Assembly (NCBI RefSeq): GCF_902148845.1
Contig: NC_043755.1
Span: forward strand, 14,626,896-14,690,895
Length of the DNA stretch: 64,000 bases
From: Salarias fasciatus
Lineage: Eukaryota; Chordata; Actinopteri; Blenniiformes; Blenniidae
Direction: 5' to 3'
This document shows positions 1 to 12,095 of the stretch, piece by piece. Under the pieces are notes generated by a model. It searched no databases and was not told where the DNA came from. It was given only the letters and a program-made list of their open reading frames with translations. The position numbers and the translations under genes were made by a program. Each line of letters opens with the position of its first letter. Position 1 is the first letter of the stretch.

Positions 1-41
1 AGGCCAGAGCTAACCCTACAGCACATCCAGTGTTAGCATAC

Positions 42-408
42 CACACTCGGCGGCTTCCTCCGTGCGTGTCTCCGCCTCCCCTTCCTCGTCTTCGGGTTCC
101 GACCAGTCGAAATTCTGCTTGCTGCTGTTCGAAGCCCTTTTAGGCTCCTTCGGCGAGTCGGTCGGTGTTTTGTCGGCTCCAGCAGCGGACTCGACACCGA
201 CGTCCGGATGGCTGGCGATGCCGCCGCCACTGCCGCCGCTGGCTCCGGGCTCACGCTCCGTGCTCCCGGCGGGTTCCTCCGGCGCGTCCTCGTCTCTCCG
301 GCCGGGAGCTCCGTGCTCCTCTGCCTCCGCGCTCTTCTCGCCAGCTTCCACGTCCTCCGCGGGAGAGTTCTGCCGCTCCGGGGACTTCGACGGGTCTACG
401 GCCGCCAT
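42..408 (-). CDS. first coding exon of an unrecognised acidic protein (partial, runs off left edge)
   Basis: Open frame of about 122 codons from an ATG at 408 in a CpG-rich stretch. It begins MAAVDPSKSPERQNSP and is rich in E, A, S, P and G, so it looks like a disordered N-terminus; the last part is strongly acidic (FDWSEPEDEEGE). The frame meets a stop at 16, but a plausible donor (G|GTATGC) lies at 42/41, so I read this as exon 1 with the rest of the gene beyond the left edge. GTGTGG four to five bases earlier is an alternative donor. No domain is visible and I do not recognise the protein. CpG content, the ATG in good context and the open frame support a real gene; the product is unknown. 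Confidence 0.5.
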
Positions 409-1790
409 GTTTCACCCATGCACCCCCTTCTTCCACACCGCACGGGATCGCTCGAGCGACGATCCAGCTTCCGATTCCAACTTTCAAAATCAAACATCAT
501 CCGCTTTTACAACCCTTTCCCGGGTTAAACTTTCAAAATAAAGCCTACTCTGTTTACAAACACGTGAGTGTGGAGCTTTAGGTGAAATATTTCCCTTTTC
601 ATCCCTTTCCGTAGTTCTCCAAAGCAGGCTCTTTTTCGTAACTTAATTAATAAAAAAACTTTTCAGCATAAACTTTATTATTTACAAAACTACGGTTGCA
701 TTTGCACCATTGGCTTTTAAGTTGCAATTTTTGTGTTTATCAATTCATTGTCTTGCTTCCCAGTTTTTCTGTCAATTGGTTTTCTGCTTGAAACCAATTC
801 ATGGAATATTATTTATTGTCTTCCTTTTAAATGGTCTTTTTAATTATCTGAAGCCTCATTGTTATGTTTGTTTAATGCTTATTTTAATAAAATCACACGT
901 AGATGATGTCCACAATAGCTTTATCAAATCTCATGAATGTGCGGTTTGAACACTTTCAGCCTGTGGCCCGGGTTGCTTTAGTAGTGACCTTCAGCTCATC
1001 TTTTTTGTTTTTACATTTCATGTTGTTTTGGGAGATTCTCTTGATTTGTTTTTGGCATGTAGCAGATTATGTAGCTGATTCCCTTCAAGGTTGGGGTTGC
1101 ATGCCTCAGATAGATGCATAAAGTTTCCCCCCAAAAAACCCTGTATTGACTTGGCTTTGCGTTTGATGGAACAAAACATAGGGTCCATAACAGCAAATTT
1201 CACATTGGATTTAAAGCAACATATATATGCCCTGTAACTGTCTTCCTTAAAACTCAGCTTTGGTTTTTGAATTAACTGAAAAAGCCTCTTTTGTCTTAAG
1301 AGACTGCAGTATAATATTTGCTGTTTTCCTTCCAATCAACACCATTTTACAGTTTTGATCCAGCACTATGTGAATTGGATCACTTTCAGGAAGGACCTGC
1401 TGGCTGCATTAATAGTTTATTCAAATTTTAATCTGTCAACTGTAGGGTCGTCTAAGGTCTGGTCTTGCCTTTTTCAAACAGGCAAATATTTTCAAATGTG
1501 AGAAATGAACTAGTGGAAATCCAGCCAGCCTCATAATACCAGTTTCTGCCAGAAGATGGCGTAAAGAGCTACACTAGTATCTTTTCTAGTCCTGTTTTAT
1601 GAAGATGACTGAGAATTTTAAGAACTATTTTTCTAAAGGCAAATTCCAAAAAAACGGTGAGCCCTTAAAATGTACCTTGAAGTGATTAGGAAGTTACTGC
1701 ATTTTGACTTTTCATTTCACGCTTGTTTGTTTCAATCTTAAAATTATATCTGTAGAGAAAAATCCACAAGTGGTCAGTTGGGTTTATTTG
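409..1790. other. intergenic, no gene seen
   Basis: The first 150 bases are CpG-rich and probably contain the 5' UTR and promoter of the gene to the left. The rest is AT-rich single-copy-looking DNA with only short chance ORFs. A TTTATT at about 668-676 would be AATAAA on the minus strand but no gene is attached to it. Confidence 0.5.
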
Positions 1791-1799
1791 CAGTCCAAC

Positions 1800-2663
1800 T
1801 CTGTTGTTTATTGAGTTACATTGTATCAGAACAGTAGCTATCTACAAAATATAGCTTGTGCAAAACTACATAGATGATGGCCATAAGCTGTTTCTTTGCA
1901 GCTATTCACAGAAACATCCATGATACCACATGCAATATTGTTATAAATAGCCCCTAGATACTTATGTGTTTATAGCCCAATGTATAAAATAAAGTCTGAT
2001 GCATATTGTGAGGGTTATGTTTGCGAATGTTTCTTTGCGAACTCCGTTCTTTATGACTGCTCCACCCAGTGTCTCAAAAGACACTGAACAGTCTCACTTT
2101 AGTTTCCAACCAAACGTTGGAGAAGTACCATGAAACTGTTAAAAAAGAGCACAAGCATACATTAGCAGGTAATTACAATAGCTGTCTAACTACAATACAT
2201 GTTAACAACTGCAGATTACAAGTACTTTATGACAATGTAGTAAGTGTAGTCAGTACTGAACTAGTAAGAGCATTATTGAGTTGTGCAGTCCTACTGCAAA
2301 TCATGTACAGAGACATGCATATTATACATCAGCACCTACAGTACGCTGCTTTTCAGAGTATTGAGCGTCTCCTGGGTGAGGCTGTCACTTCAGAGAACAA
2401 CTGTTTGTCATGATTTCTTAGAGCACAGGAACGTGCCTGAAGAATCCAGCTAATGATAAGGCCACCCGATGATTTCATGTTGTCATTTACTCATCCACAT
2501 CAGTCCCTTCTTCACGCCAACCTCCTAACAAGGAATTCTAATCCGCAGACACTTAACAGTATCTTACAGAAAATGTACAGAAATACTGTCAGTATAAAAA
2601 TCATTTCTTTTCACATTTTGAAACATGTACGATATGTAGCTTGAGTGTTTAAATACATTCTCC
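1800..2663 (-). other. probable 3' UTR of the MYPOP-like gene
   Basis: AT-rich non-coding sequence directly follows the stop codon of the Myb/SANT gene. A minus-strand AATAAA (TTTATT on the plus strand) lies near 1807-1812 and is a candidate polyadenylation signal. The extent is inferred; no transcript evidence is available. Confidence 0.35.
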
Positions 2664-2923
2664 TTAGCGTCGTCTTCTGCGTCTGTGGTCGACCGCTCGC
2701 CCTCGTCGCGACCGCTGCACGTTTTCGTTTGAGTCTGCGGGGGAATCCGAGGGGAAAGTTCCGTGTATGTCGGGGGACGGCGGTGCAGCGATCACTGCAA
2801 CAGCTGGCTGATGGTTCACGTGCTGGGTCACCTGTGACTGCTGCTGCTGTAGTTGTGTTTGGTGCTGCTGTTGTGCAATATGTGACTGGTGCAGCTGTAG
2901 CTGTGACTGCTGAGCGGTTTCTA

Positions 2924-2958
<35 letters not shown>

Positions 2959-4659
2959 GGTTCTGTGTGCTGTAACTGCTGCTGAACTGGCTGTGGCTGT
3001 AAGTGCTGCTGAGTCGTTTGTGATTGGTGCGCCTGCTGTATGCGATGTTGCTGCGGCTGTGGCTGCTGCTGGGCCTCCAGCACCCCTAACAGCCTTTGCA
3101 AAAGGACATTGTTTTGTTGCAGGCTAACTGCTAATGCCTCCTGTGAAGCGACAAGTGTTCTCATGTCTTGTCGGAAGCCTTCGCCAAACTCACGGAGACA
3201 CTTTTCCACACGATTTCCCAGCTGTATAGCAGCTTCTCCCAAACCGCGCAGCTCATCTTCCAGCCAGGAGCGAGGGGGGGCCTCCAGAGGACCCTGCTGA
3301 GCTCCCAGTGAGGGCTGAGGACTGCTGGGCTGAGGGCTGCCATTGAGAAAAGGAGCGCTGTAGAGAGGTGAAGGAGGTAACCACCTTTCTGAGGGAGGGG
3401 GCGGTCCGATTCCTAGGCCCAGTCCTAAACCAAGCTTGTCCTCCATACTGTTGTCTACTGGTTCACAGTCAGGTTCTCCTATGTCTCTCTCACGTTCAGA
3501 ATTGTCGTCATCTTTCTCCAAACCATCTCTCTCTGATCCCTCTGCTCCGACACCTGCAACAAAAAAGTAACAGAAGATATTATTTGCATCTATAAAACCT
3601 GTAAAGGAAGGCAGCTCATTTTTTTTCAGGGAGATTACTTTCACCTGGATCCGACTCAGGAAAACATGGGAAACTCGGCTTGGGTCTGTTGCTTTGCTTC
3701 TGCCTCGCATGCTGCAGCCTGGGGCTCGGCTGGGAAGAACGTCCGAGCATGGAAGCCCCTCTGCTGGAAGGCAAGTAACAGCTGCGGTGTCGGGCATCCG
3801 CCAGCCTGCCGCCGTTGCGCCTCTTTAAGTCGTCCCAGCGCTTCTTCACCTCCCGAAGGGTGCGCGGGACTCTGGACACCGCATTGACTCTTTCCAGGAT
3901 TCCTGCCCAGATGCGTTCTCTCTCCCGCCGCCTGAGCCTCCCTGCAGGACCAAAGAGCTCCCCTTCACACCGAGTGACTTCCGACACCAACACCTCCAGC
4001 TCTGCTCCGCTGAAACGGCTCTTTCTTTTTCCAGCACCGCCAGCAGCCAGTGCAGCTGACATAGCTCTGTCTATAGAGTGTGAGAGAGGAAGGAAAAACA
4101 TCAGGTCTACCAAAGTAAATAGCTTTGGCACGAGACAAGAGCTTTGGGAGTGTGTTGACAATGGTTGGATTTCAATAACAGAAAAAGTAGTCGTTCCTAA
4201 AATTCAATCTAGATTCAACAAATAAAACATTATAGCTACTTGTTCACTTTCTAAAACAGAAAGGTGCATTAAGCACACAGTGATCACATGTTCATGGCTC
4301 AGGGAAAATGAAACATGAAATAAATGAGTCATTCTATATGAAGGCATCCTGCATGAAGCAACATGATCTTCTGTTCTAAAGCTTTCGTCACATTCAGGCT
4401 TACTTTGTTCAATGGACAAGAGGTCGTCTGAGGACATGCCGGGTGCCATGAGGTTTGGATGCACCACTACCACGTTGAAGGGGAGACCCCCCGGTAACCC
4501 GCTGCTCTGGTCACAGCTGCCCTCTGAGTCGTCATCCTCCCTGGGGAAGCCGTTCTCTGAGGCTCCCCCTCCAAAGGGTCCCTCCGGAGACTCCACTTTG
4601 ATGTGCATGGGAGGTGATTGCTCGTACAGCAGCCCCCCCTCCTCGTAGTACTCAGTCAT
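2664..4659 (-). CDS. mypop: Myb/SANT-like DNA-binding protein, MYPOP-like, 3 coding exons, 523 aa
   Basis: Exons on the minus strand: 4659-4404, 4070-3645 and 3553-2664. All junctions are GT-AG (GTAAGC, GTGAAA; CTATAG, TTGCAG) and the frame is continuous through to a TAA/TGA-type stop at 2664. Residues 1-85 form an acidic N-terminus with a sumoylation-type motif IKVE at 20-23. Residues about 98-175 are a Myb/SANT-like trihelix (KRKSRFSGAELEVLV, then IWAGILERVNAV and EVKKRWDDLKRR). A helical segment follows at about 324-389, then a glutamine-rich region with a run of ten Q, and a basic tail (RRGRAVDHRRRRRR). MYPOP has the same order of trihelix, proline-rich region, helix and basic tail, and is a nuclear, profilin-binding transcription factor. 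The ATG chosen is the first in-frame ATG; an upstream in-frame GTG is not used. Orthology is inferred from memory of the family; TSNARE1/NAIF1-type relatives are the alternative. Confidence 0.8.
2930..2957 (+). repeat. CTG trinucleotide run encoding polyglutamine on the minus strand
   Basis: About nine uninterrupted CTG units, read as CAG in the coding strand of the MYPOP-like gene, within a 250-bp imperfect CAG-rich zone. The zone encodes a Q/H-rich low-complexity region of the protein. Confidence 0.9.
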
Positions 4660-4677
4660 GGATCGGACCTGATTCAC

Positions 4678-5339
4678 AGCAGAACTGCCGGCCCGGCCAA
4701 TTCTGATTCAGACAGCTTCTGCCCCATTAACACAAGCTACAAGTTAAACTGATCCTCCTGTCAACACACTGCAGCTCTACAGTCTGCTGTATCATGTCAT
4801 TATGAATCATTTTATAAACACCTAACACACACACATAGTGAGATGACTGTGCTTTAGAGATATATAAGATAAACAGTACATTTAAAAAAAAACACTTATT
4901 AACAAGCTGATTAACTCAGTGCAGCTCAGTCAGCAGTAATAACATGTATGAATATGAGCCTGAACTAGACAGCTGCAGCTTGTGAAATCAATTTCAGAAT
5001 AAAGGTCTTGGACACATATGAAGGCTGTGCAACACACCAGGGGGGCTCATTCATCTAAAGGTCCATCAGATTCACACTGACTCCTTCATCCAGGCACAGC
5101 ATCGCCTCCAGAGCTGAAATACAGCAGAACAAAAACACAGCTCACTGACAGCAGCAACCTCTCGATCCTCTCACTCATGTTGATTTCTGTCTCATGTCGC
5201 ATCGCTGCGCATTTTTTTCTGCACCACATCCGCAATGGTTGCGCATTCTGCATATATTAGTGCTGATCTGGCCACGGAGCTAACAGGCTACAGCAGTGAG
5301 AGAGAGGAGCAGCGGCAGTGTCCGCGCTGCCAGCCGCCG
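4678..5339 (-). other. probable 5' intron of the MYPOP-like gene
   Basis: AT-rich sequence between the likely 5' UTR exon donor near 5386 and the first coding exon. A CAG at about 4669-4671 is a possible acceptor. Nothing else is seen in it. Confidence 0.4.
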
Positions 5340-5545
5340 CGGGGCGGAGGGCGGCACGCGGCCCGGGCCGCCGGGCTCTCTTACCTCATGACGGAGACAC
5401 ACGGGAGCGAAACCAAACATAAACACGGACGGCACAGCTGTTAGCATGTTAGCATCAACACCGAAACACAAACCAGGCTGTCGCTCGGTGATGACGTCAG
5501 TGGAGGGGCACTCCGAGCAGCCAATGGGCGACGAGACAGGCATCT
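5340..5545 (-). promoter_or_regulatory. CpG-type promoter of the MYPOP-like gene with CRE and CCAAT box
   Basis: A GC-rich block holds a perfect CRE palindrome TGACGTCA at 5492-5499 and a CCAAT element at 5521-5525 (ATTGG in gene direction), with no TATA box. Downstream in gene direction, ATGAG|GTAAGA at about 5387/5386 is a strong splice donor, giving a probable 5' UTR exon upstream of the coding exon at 4659. The AATGGGCG next to the CCAAT box may add an Sp1-like site. Assignment to this gene is by position and direction. Confidence 0.55.
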
Positions 5546-6825
5546 CCCGACTTCAGCACTCAATAACAGAGGACAAACAAAAAAGAAATGCTTTTATCTA
5601 TGGAAAGAAACGGACCTCATTTACAATGATCAATTAATTATCAATGAATATTAATATCTGACTATGAGAGAGTAGCTTTAAATTTTGAGTTCAGGCCAAA
5701 CTACAGTTTGTTTGGATTTTGCAGTGTTCTTTTGTGTCCATCTCTTCTGTTTCCCCACTGAAAACTGAAAATAATAAAGTTTATTACCCATTCTAAGATA
5801 TCCCCTGGGGATCACACTGTTTTAAACAACCCAATCAATCAAACTTTACTTGTAAAGCACTTTTCAGATAGAAAAAAAGCAGCAACACAACGTGTTTTAC
5901 AGCATTAAAGACATGAAACAATGTAAAAAAAAGAAAGTTCTTCCCTCCATCCATATATAATTCAATAAAACACATGATACAGTAAAACACACAGCACACT
6001 TTCCCCACAGGCATCAGCACCTGCCCCCCCCACCCCAACAGACAGGGGGAACCCCCACGCTGAGGTGGGGGGGGCCCGATCAGCCAGGCCAAAAGCACCC
6101 ACACACAGCACCCCCAGCAGCAAAGCTGATCAGTGTGAACGACCCACCAAGGGAAGCACTGAGAATTGAAATTTGTAAAGTTTAAAATATAAAATATTAT
6201 AAATGGCCTGGTATAAGATGAATAAAATAAAGTTATAAGTATGTGATAAAACCATTAAATAATGATGTTGGTAAGAAAAAATGTAAAAGGTCAATTAAAA
6301 GCCTGATTAAAAAGGTGTGTTTTTAACCTTCATTTAAAAATATTGACAGTCTCTGCGGTCCTGAGGTTCTCCAGCAGGCTGTTCCACAGGCGGGGGCCTC
6401 AGTGGCTAAAGCAAACCTCACCGTGGGTCTTTGGGACGCATAGTAGGCTGCTGCCAGGGGACCTCAGGGCCCATGAGGGGCGATATGGTTAAAAACAGAT
6501 CTGCTAAATAAAAAGGCACAAGGCCGTTAAGACCTTCAAAAACTAAAATAAGAATTTGAACTCAATCCGGACAGGGAGCCCATGCAGCAACTTTAAAATG
6601 TGTTTAAAATGTGTGAGCCCACCTTTTGGTTGTCATAAGGATGCATGTGACAGAATTTTGTAATAATTGGAGATTTAGAATGCTCTTTTTGGGAAAATCG
6701 GAGAGTAAGGCATTACAGTAATCTTTATGACAGGAGATAAAAGCATGTATGAGCACCTCTGTACTGGCCTGAGAGAGAAATGGGTGGATTGTGGCTATAT
6801 TCTTATTCATTCATTTATTTTCCAC

Positions 6826-7037
6826 GCTGCTTTTCCTTTTCAGGGTCACAGGGTGGGTTGGGGGGGGGGGGGGGGGGGGGGGGGGGTCTGGAGTCAATCC
6901 CAGCTTTGTATTGGCGAGGGCGAGGCACACCCTGGACAGTTCATCACTCTGTCACAGGGCAAAGAAATAGAGAAGGACAATCATACGCTTTCACATTTGG
7001 ACCTAGGGGCAATTTGGGGTCACCAATTAACCTGACC
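6826..7037 (+). repeat. fragment of a dispersed teleost repeat nested in the LINE
   Basis: Contains the landmarks of a very common fish repeat: CTTTTCAGGGTCACAGGG, GGAGTCAATCCCAGCT, CACACCCTGGACAG, TCACAGGGC and GGGGCAATTTGGGGTCACC. It interrupts the LINE between the segment ending in the RT thumb and the segment coding DYCNALLS. Related pieces occur at 26355-26520 and 37755-37975. I cannot name the family with certainty. Confidence 0.6.
6860..6886 (+). repeat. 27-base G homopolymer
   Basis: Uninterrupted run of G within the nested repeat, replacing the short G tract normally found there. Its length may be affected by sequencing or assembly. Confidence 0.9.
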
Positions 7038-8560
7038 CTTCGGCTACATTTTTGTTATCATTATAATATGTGGGAAAAAATTGAGTTCAGAGTCAAAAAT
7101 CACACCCAGGTGCCTTACAGATTATGGTGGTTTCAAATCTTGTAGTTTTCGTAAAAGTTTCTTTCTCTGGCTTTTGGGACCGATAACTAGAACCTCAGTT
7201 TTGTCCTGGTTGAGCTGTAGGAAATTCACTGCAGACTTCAGACTCTGAAATGCAGTTTAAAAGGGTTTCTATTGGCCCTGAGTCATCAGGAGACACGGCG
7301 ACATACAGCTGAGTATCATCAGCGTAACTATGGAAACTGATGCTGTGTCTCCTGATGACGTCCCCAAGAGGAAGCATGTAGAGGTTAAAAAGAATGGCAC
7401 CCAAAATTGAACCTTGAGGAACCCCACATCTAATTTCATGTGTTCCCAAGTAACATGTATTCATTCTTACATAAAAGCATCGATCTGTGAGATAAGAACT
7501 GAACCAGTTAAGAACAGTACCAGAGAGCCCCACCAGATGGCTCAGTCTATTTATTAAAATGTGATGGTCTACTGTATCAAAAGTGGTACTCAGGTCCAGT
7601 AGAACCAACACTGTGAGTTTTTTATTATCCAAATTCCACCTGATGGTTCACTCTAAACCAGACTTATGCCTTTCTAAAATCCTATTTCTGATTAAAAAGT
7701 TATTGGTTGAAAGTCAGTCTTTCTAAAACTTCACCTAAAAATGATACCTTGGATATAGGTCTGTAATTATTAAAAATGTTCGGTTCTAAATTGTTCTTCT
7801 TCAGAAGGTTCTTTGCCACTGCTCTTTTAAAGGCAGTGGTGAAGACACCCATCTGAAGAGAGCAATTTGTGTTATTTAAAAAAAAAAAAGGTTCCTCGAA
7901 GAAACCATGACATGATTTTAAACATGATGTGGGAATGGGATCTAAAAGGCAGGTTGTTGGATTTACGTGGCAGAAAACTCTACGAAGAATCCTCACATCA
8001 ACCAGATCTAAACTGTCCAGAGTTTCCTCAGGCATGGACAGCTGTTCAGCTGTGCTCACTGATAAAACTAGTTGGGGTAAAAAACTGTTCCTGATGTCCA
8101 TGATTTTAGTTCTGAAGTGGTCTGCAAATCTGTCACTGACAGCGTCTGTTGGAGTCTTAAAAGCTTTATCAAAATTAGTGACTGTGAAAATGTTGAAGGT
8201 GGAGAAGAGGAACTGGGGGTTGTTTTAATGGTCTGAGATGAATTAAGAGAAATGGAAAGTTCTTGCCTGTTTCACTGCATTATTGTAGGTTTTGAGTTGT
8301 TGACATGAACTCTCATGAACTATGAGGTTGAGTTTGATTTCCTGTATCTCCTCTCAGCACTCCTGCAATTTCTTTTTAATTTTTTGATTCTGCTGTTTTT
8401 TGTTGTTGTTGTTTTCCCTCCATGGAAGTTTAAGTTCTCCTTCAGTTGCTTTTGTTAAAAGTGGAAAAAATGAGTCCAGGGTGGACTTCAGTCGGCTGTT
8501 CAAATTATCAACAATATAAGACTGAGACTTGACGTGGAATTGGCATGAAAGCAAACTGGT

Positions 8561-9600
8561 GAGGAAATTTTGTTAAAACGTGCTTAAGGCTGCAGAAATC
8601 TCGTAGAGATTGGCTTTAGTCCACGTTGACCTGAAGAGAAACACAGCAACTGGCACTGCTCTGCAGATTGACTCAAAAAGCACAAGGTTGGGTCAATCAA
8701 GTTCAAATTCAGCAAATGAAGCTGGAGTTTTATACATTTCACTGTATTTTTTATAATGAAGAATGATGTCTGACTCGTCTCTTGACACCAAAACCAATGA
8801 AGTCATTTGGAAAAGTTGTCATTGGTTATCCTACATGTCAAATATTTTATTTTGTTATTTAGTGGAACTTGAGAGCAATGTCTATGTGCTCACTACAATA
8901 CACTTGTTATCTTTCTTTTAATCTTTTTTTTTTTGTGAAATGTATTGTTTACTATTCCCTAAAGTGTAAGAACATTTTCCAAATAATTGCATAAGTTGAA
9001 TACAAACTTTCCAAAGAATTGCTTGTTTTTACCTATTCAATATCATCAGTTCTGTAATGAATAATAGCCAATAGAGGCTATAAAAACTCTGTAATAACAC
9101 AATTAATTTTAATATAATGACAATGCTGGCAGGTTTTCTCAGTTGTAATTCTCAAATAAGATAATTAATATAATCCACTTATAACCACAGCACATGTTTT
9201 TCATGGTACTTTGCTCCACATTCCATTTTGTCTTTCTTGAATCACTGGATGTTCACACGTATTTACCACATCTACTTTCATAATTTCAAGCAAGCAAACG
9301 CAAATAAAGTTGGAGAGCTTGAGCAAAAAAAAAAAAAAAGATCTTTGACATTTTCACAGGCAACAATATGATGAAAACTAATTTTATTAAGAAAAACACA
9401 CTCAAAAAACCTACTTGTCAAAATGTCACATCTGAACACGGTGATAGAAATGAGAATCCTGCAGGATTTGCTCCATGTGGTGTCAGTTTTATGCTGTTAT
9501 TTAAAAACTTCTGTGATGTTCAAAGTTTCTGTTTGATCAGATGTTGGATTAAACTCAAGACTTGTGTGTTTCCGTTTGTTTTATCAAAAAACATGCCGCA
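8561..9600. other. AT-rich intergenic, no gene seen
   Basis: Only short chance ORFs. An A(14) run at 9326-9339 may be the remnant of a retroposed tail. No domain or promoter recognised until the trypsin promoter. Confidence 0.5.
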
Positions 9601-9737
9601 TTTCCCAGGTGGGGTAATATTTAATCATCTGGTGGCCCACGAAAAAATCCTTGAGAGGGTGTGATAAACAAGAGCCTGGCCTGTATATAAACCCACTGGA
9701 TGCACTGCTTGGTACGTTCGGTGAGTGCAGAACAGTC
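9601..9737 (+). promoter_or_regulatory. trypsinogen 1 promoter (PTF1-like elements, TATA box)
   Basis: TATATAAA at 9684-9691 places transcription start near 9715, giving a 20-25 base leader. Upstream lie TTTCCCA at 9601-9607, overlapping a CAGGTG E-box at 9606-9611, and a second E-box CATCTG at 9626-9631. E-box plus TTTCCCA is the known bipartite target of the pancreatic PTF1 complex; its use here is inferred. Confidence 0.55.
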
Positions 9738-10838
<1,101 letters not shown>

Positions 10839-10857
10839 AGGCAATCAGCTGAGATGA

Positions 10858-10863
10858 AATAAA
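10858..10863 (+). terminator. polyadenylation signal AATAAA, trypsinogen 1
   Basis: AATAAA 20 bases after the stop codon, followed by a GT-rich stretch (TGTCTGTGTTGTG), the usual arrangement for a very short trypsinogen 3' UTR. Confidence 0.8.
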
Positions 10864-10879
10864 AGAGTAGCATAAATAC

Positions 10880-12095
10880 CTGTCATTGTCTGTGTTGTGC
10901 TTCGTCTGAGTCAGGATTTATCCATGGACTCAACTCAGAAGGGAAATAAATGAAACAATGACTAAATAATGGAAAAATGAGAAAAAATGAGAACGAAGGA
11001 TGATAAGTGCTGAGAAGGAAACCTAAGATGATCAGTTAAGGGTCAAAGCAACAACATACAGTCATGTCAGAATAAGGGTAATTAAAGAAAATAAAAAGCA
11101 TAACATGACGAAAAAGAAAAGATATGGAGACAAACAGAAGATTTCATATAATATAAATCAAATATAAGTATTGAAAAGAAAAGTTATTCTATTAAAAAAA
11201 AATCACTTTAAAAACAAAAAGATAATCATACACTCAAACATTTTCAGTGAGCATACGATGTGTTTCCATGAAAATATCAAGCGCTTTTGAGAATTCAGTG
11301 GATAAATATGTGTATGTGCAACAACATGTTATCAGGTTGTTTCCCAGATGTGTTTTCACACACGGTTTTCCATATATCAAACTAGAAGTCCTGCAGTTGG
11401 GCTTTAATTCTCTGGCACGAGCACACAGGACTTTGTTTACTTATGTAATCTAATCAATTATTCCTGGCGTGAAGTATTTTTACAAATGTTTTTTTCTTAC
11501 TTCTCAAAGTTGGGCAATATGGCAAACACTATCGTTGACTTTTGTTCCGTTAGGTGCAAATATAAGTCAGTAAGGGTTTTTTTAAAGGATGGAAAAAGTT
11601 GTTTTTTTATGAGTGTAGGAAAATATCTGTGCTTCACCAAGTCTCACCAAAGCTAATCTACCACTTCGATGAAGGCTCCCTTATCTGCTAACTGCCCAGC
11701 CCACACAAGAAAGAGGCTGAGGCATACACTGTAAGCATGAAATCACAGTGACATATTTAAATCAAGCCCTATTGTAATATTACAAGAAATTACTGTAAAA
11801 ATATTTGAACCCTTAATTTTACAACATTTAACCATTATTAACAGCAAAAAACCCACAGTCAGATCTCCTGAATTGTCACATCGTGTTACTATGAAATCCA
11901 ACCTGTACAGATTCAAACCACACTTATTTGTTCATTTAAACTACAGCACAGCTGATAGGGGTTTTATTGTGATTGACAAGTGAATTCTGTCATTGAGGCT
12001 CATAATGCTGAGACCTCTGACCAAGTCATTTAGGTTTGGTCTTGCATTCCAAAATGCTTTCTGAAAAGAACTTGAAATCAAAATGAGGTGACATT
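10880..12095. other. AT-rich intergenic between trypsinogens 1 and 2, no gene seen
   Basis: Purine- and A-rich DNA without a credible ORF, promoter or named repeat. Confidence 0.5.

Larger units (their letters stand above)
5835..8560 (-). mobile_element. decayed L2-type LINE, minus strand, from before the RT to the 3' tail
   Basis: Reading leftward, the pieces come in the order of a fish L2/CR1-clade ORF2. A pre-RT segment lies at 8554-8354. RT motifs lie at 8101-7700 (LEPNIFNNYRPIS) and 7632-7195 (LVLLDLSTTFDTVDHHIL, GVPQGSILG, SYADDTQLY). At 7230-7040 comes FLQLNQDKTEVLVIGP. After a nested insertion, 6810-6604 reads DYCNALLSDFPKK, and 6560-6330 matches the usual C-terminus (LHGLP...PRLWNSL-like). 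The 3' end at 5835-5870 reads AAAAGTGCTTTACAAG then a TTGAT-type tail. Stops and frameshifts are frequent, so it is inactive. The YADD catalytic box is still readable. Clade placement is from memory; Rex1-like is the alternative. Confidence 0.75.

Noticed and set aside
62-581. Plus-strand ORFs of 138-159 codons at the left edge
   Set aside because: Antisense of the CpG-rich first exon; composition explains the lack of stops.
2645-3127. Plus-strand 160-codon alanine/valine-rich ORF
   Set aside because: Antisense of the CAG-rich exon of the MYPOP-like gene; no independent signals.
6780-7145. Glycine-rich plus-strand ORF at the poly-G tract
   Set aside because: Produced by the homopolymer inside a repeat.
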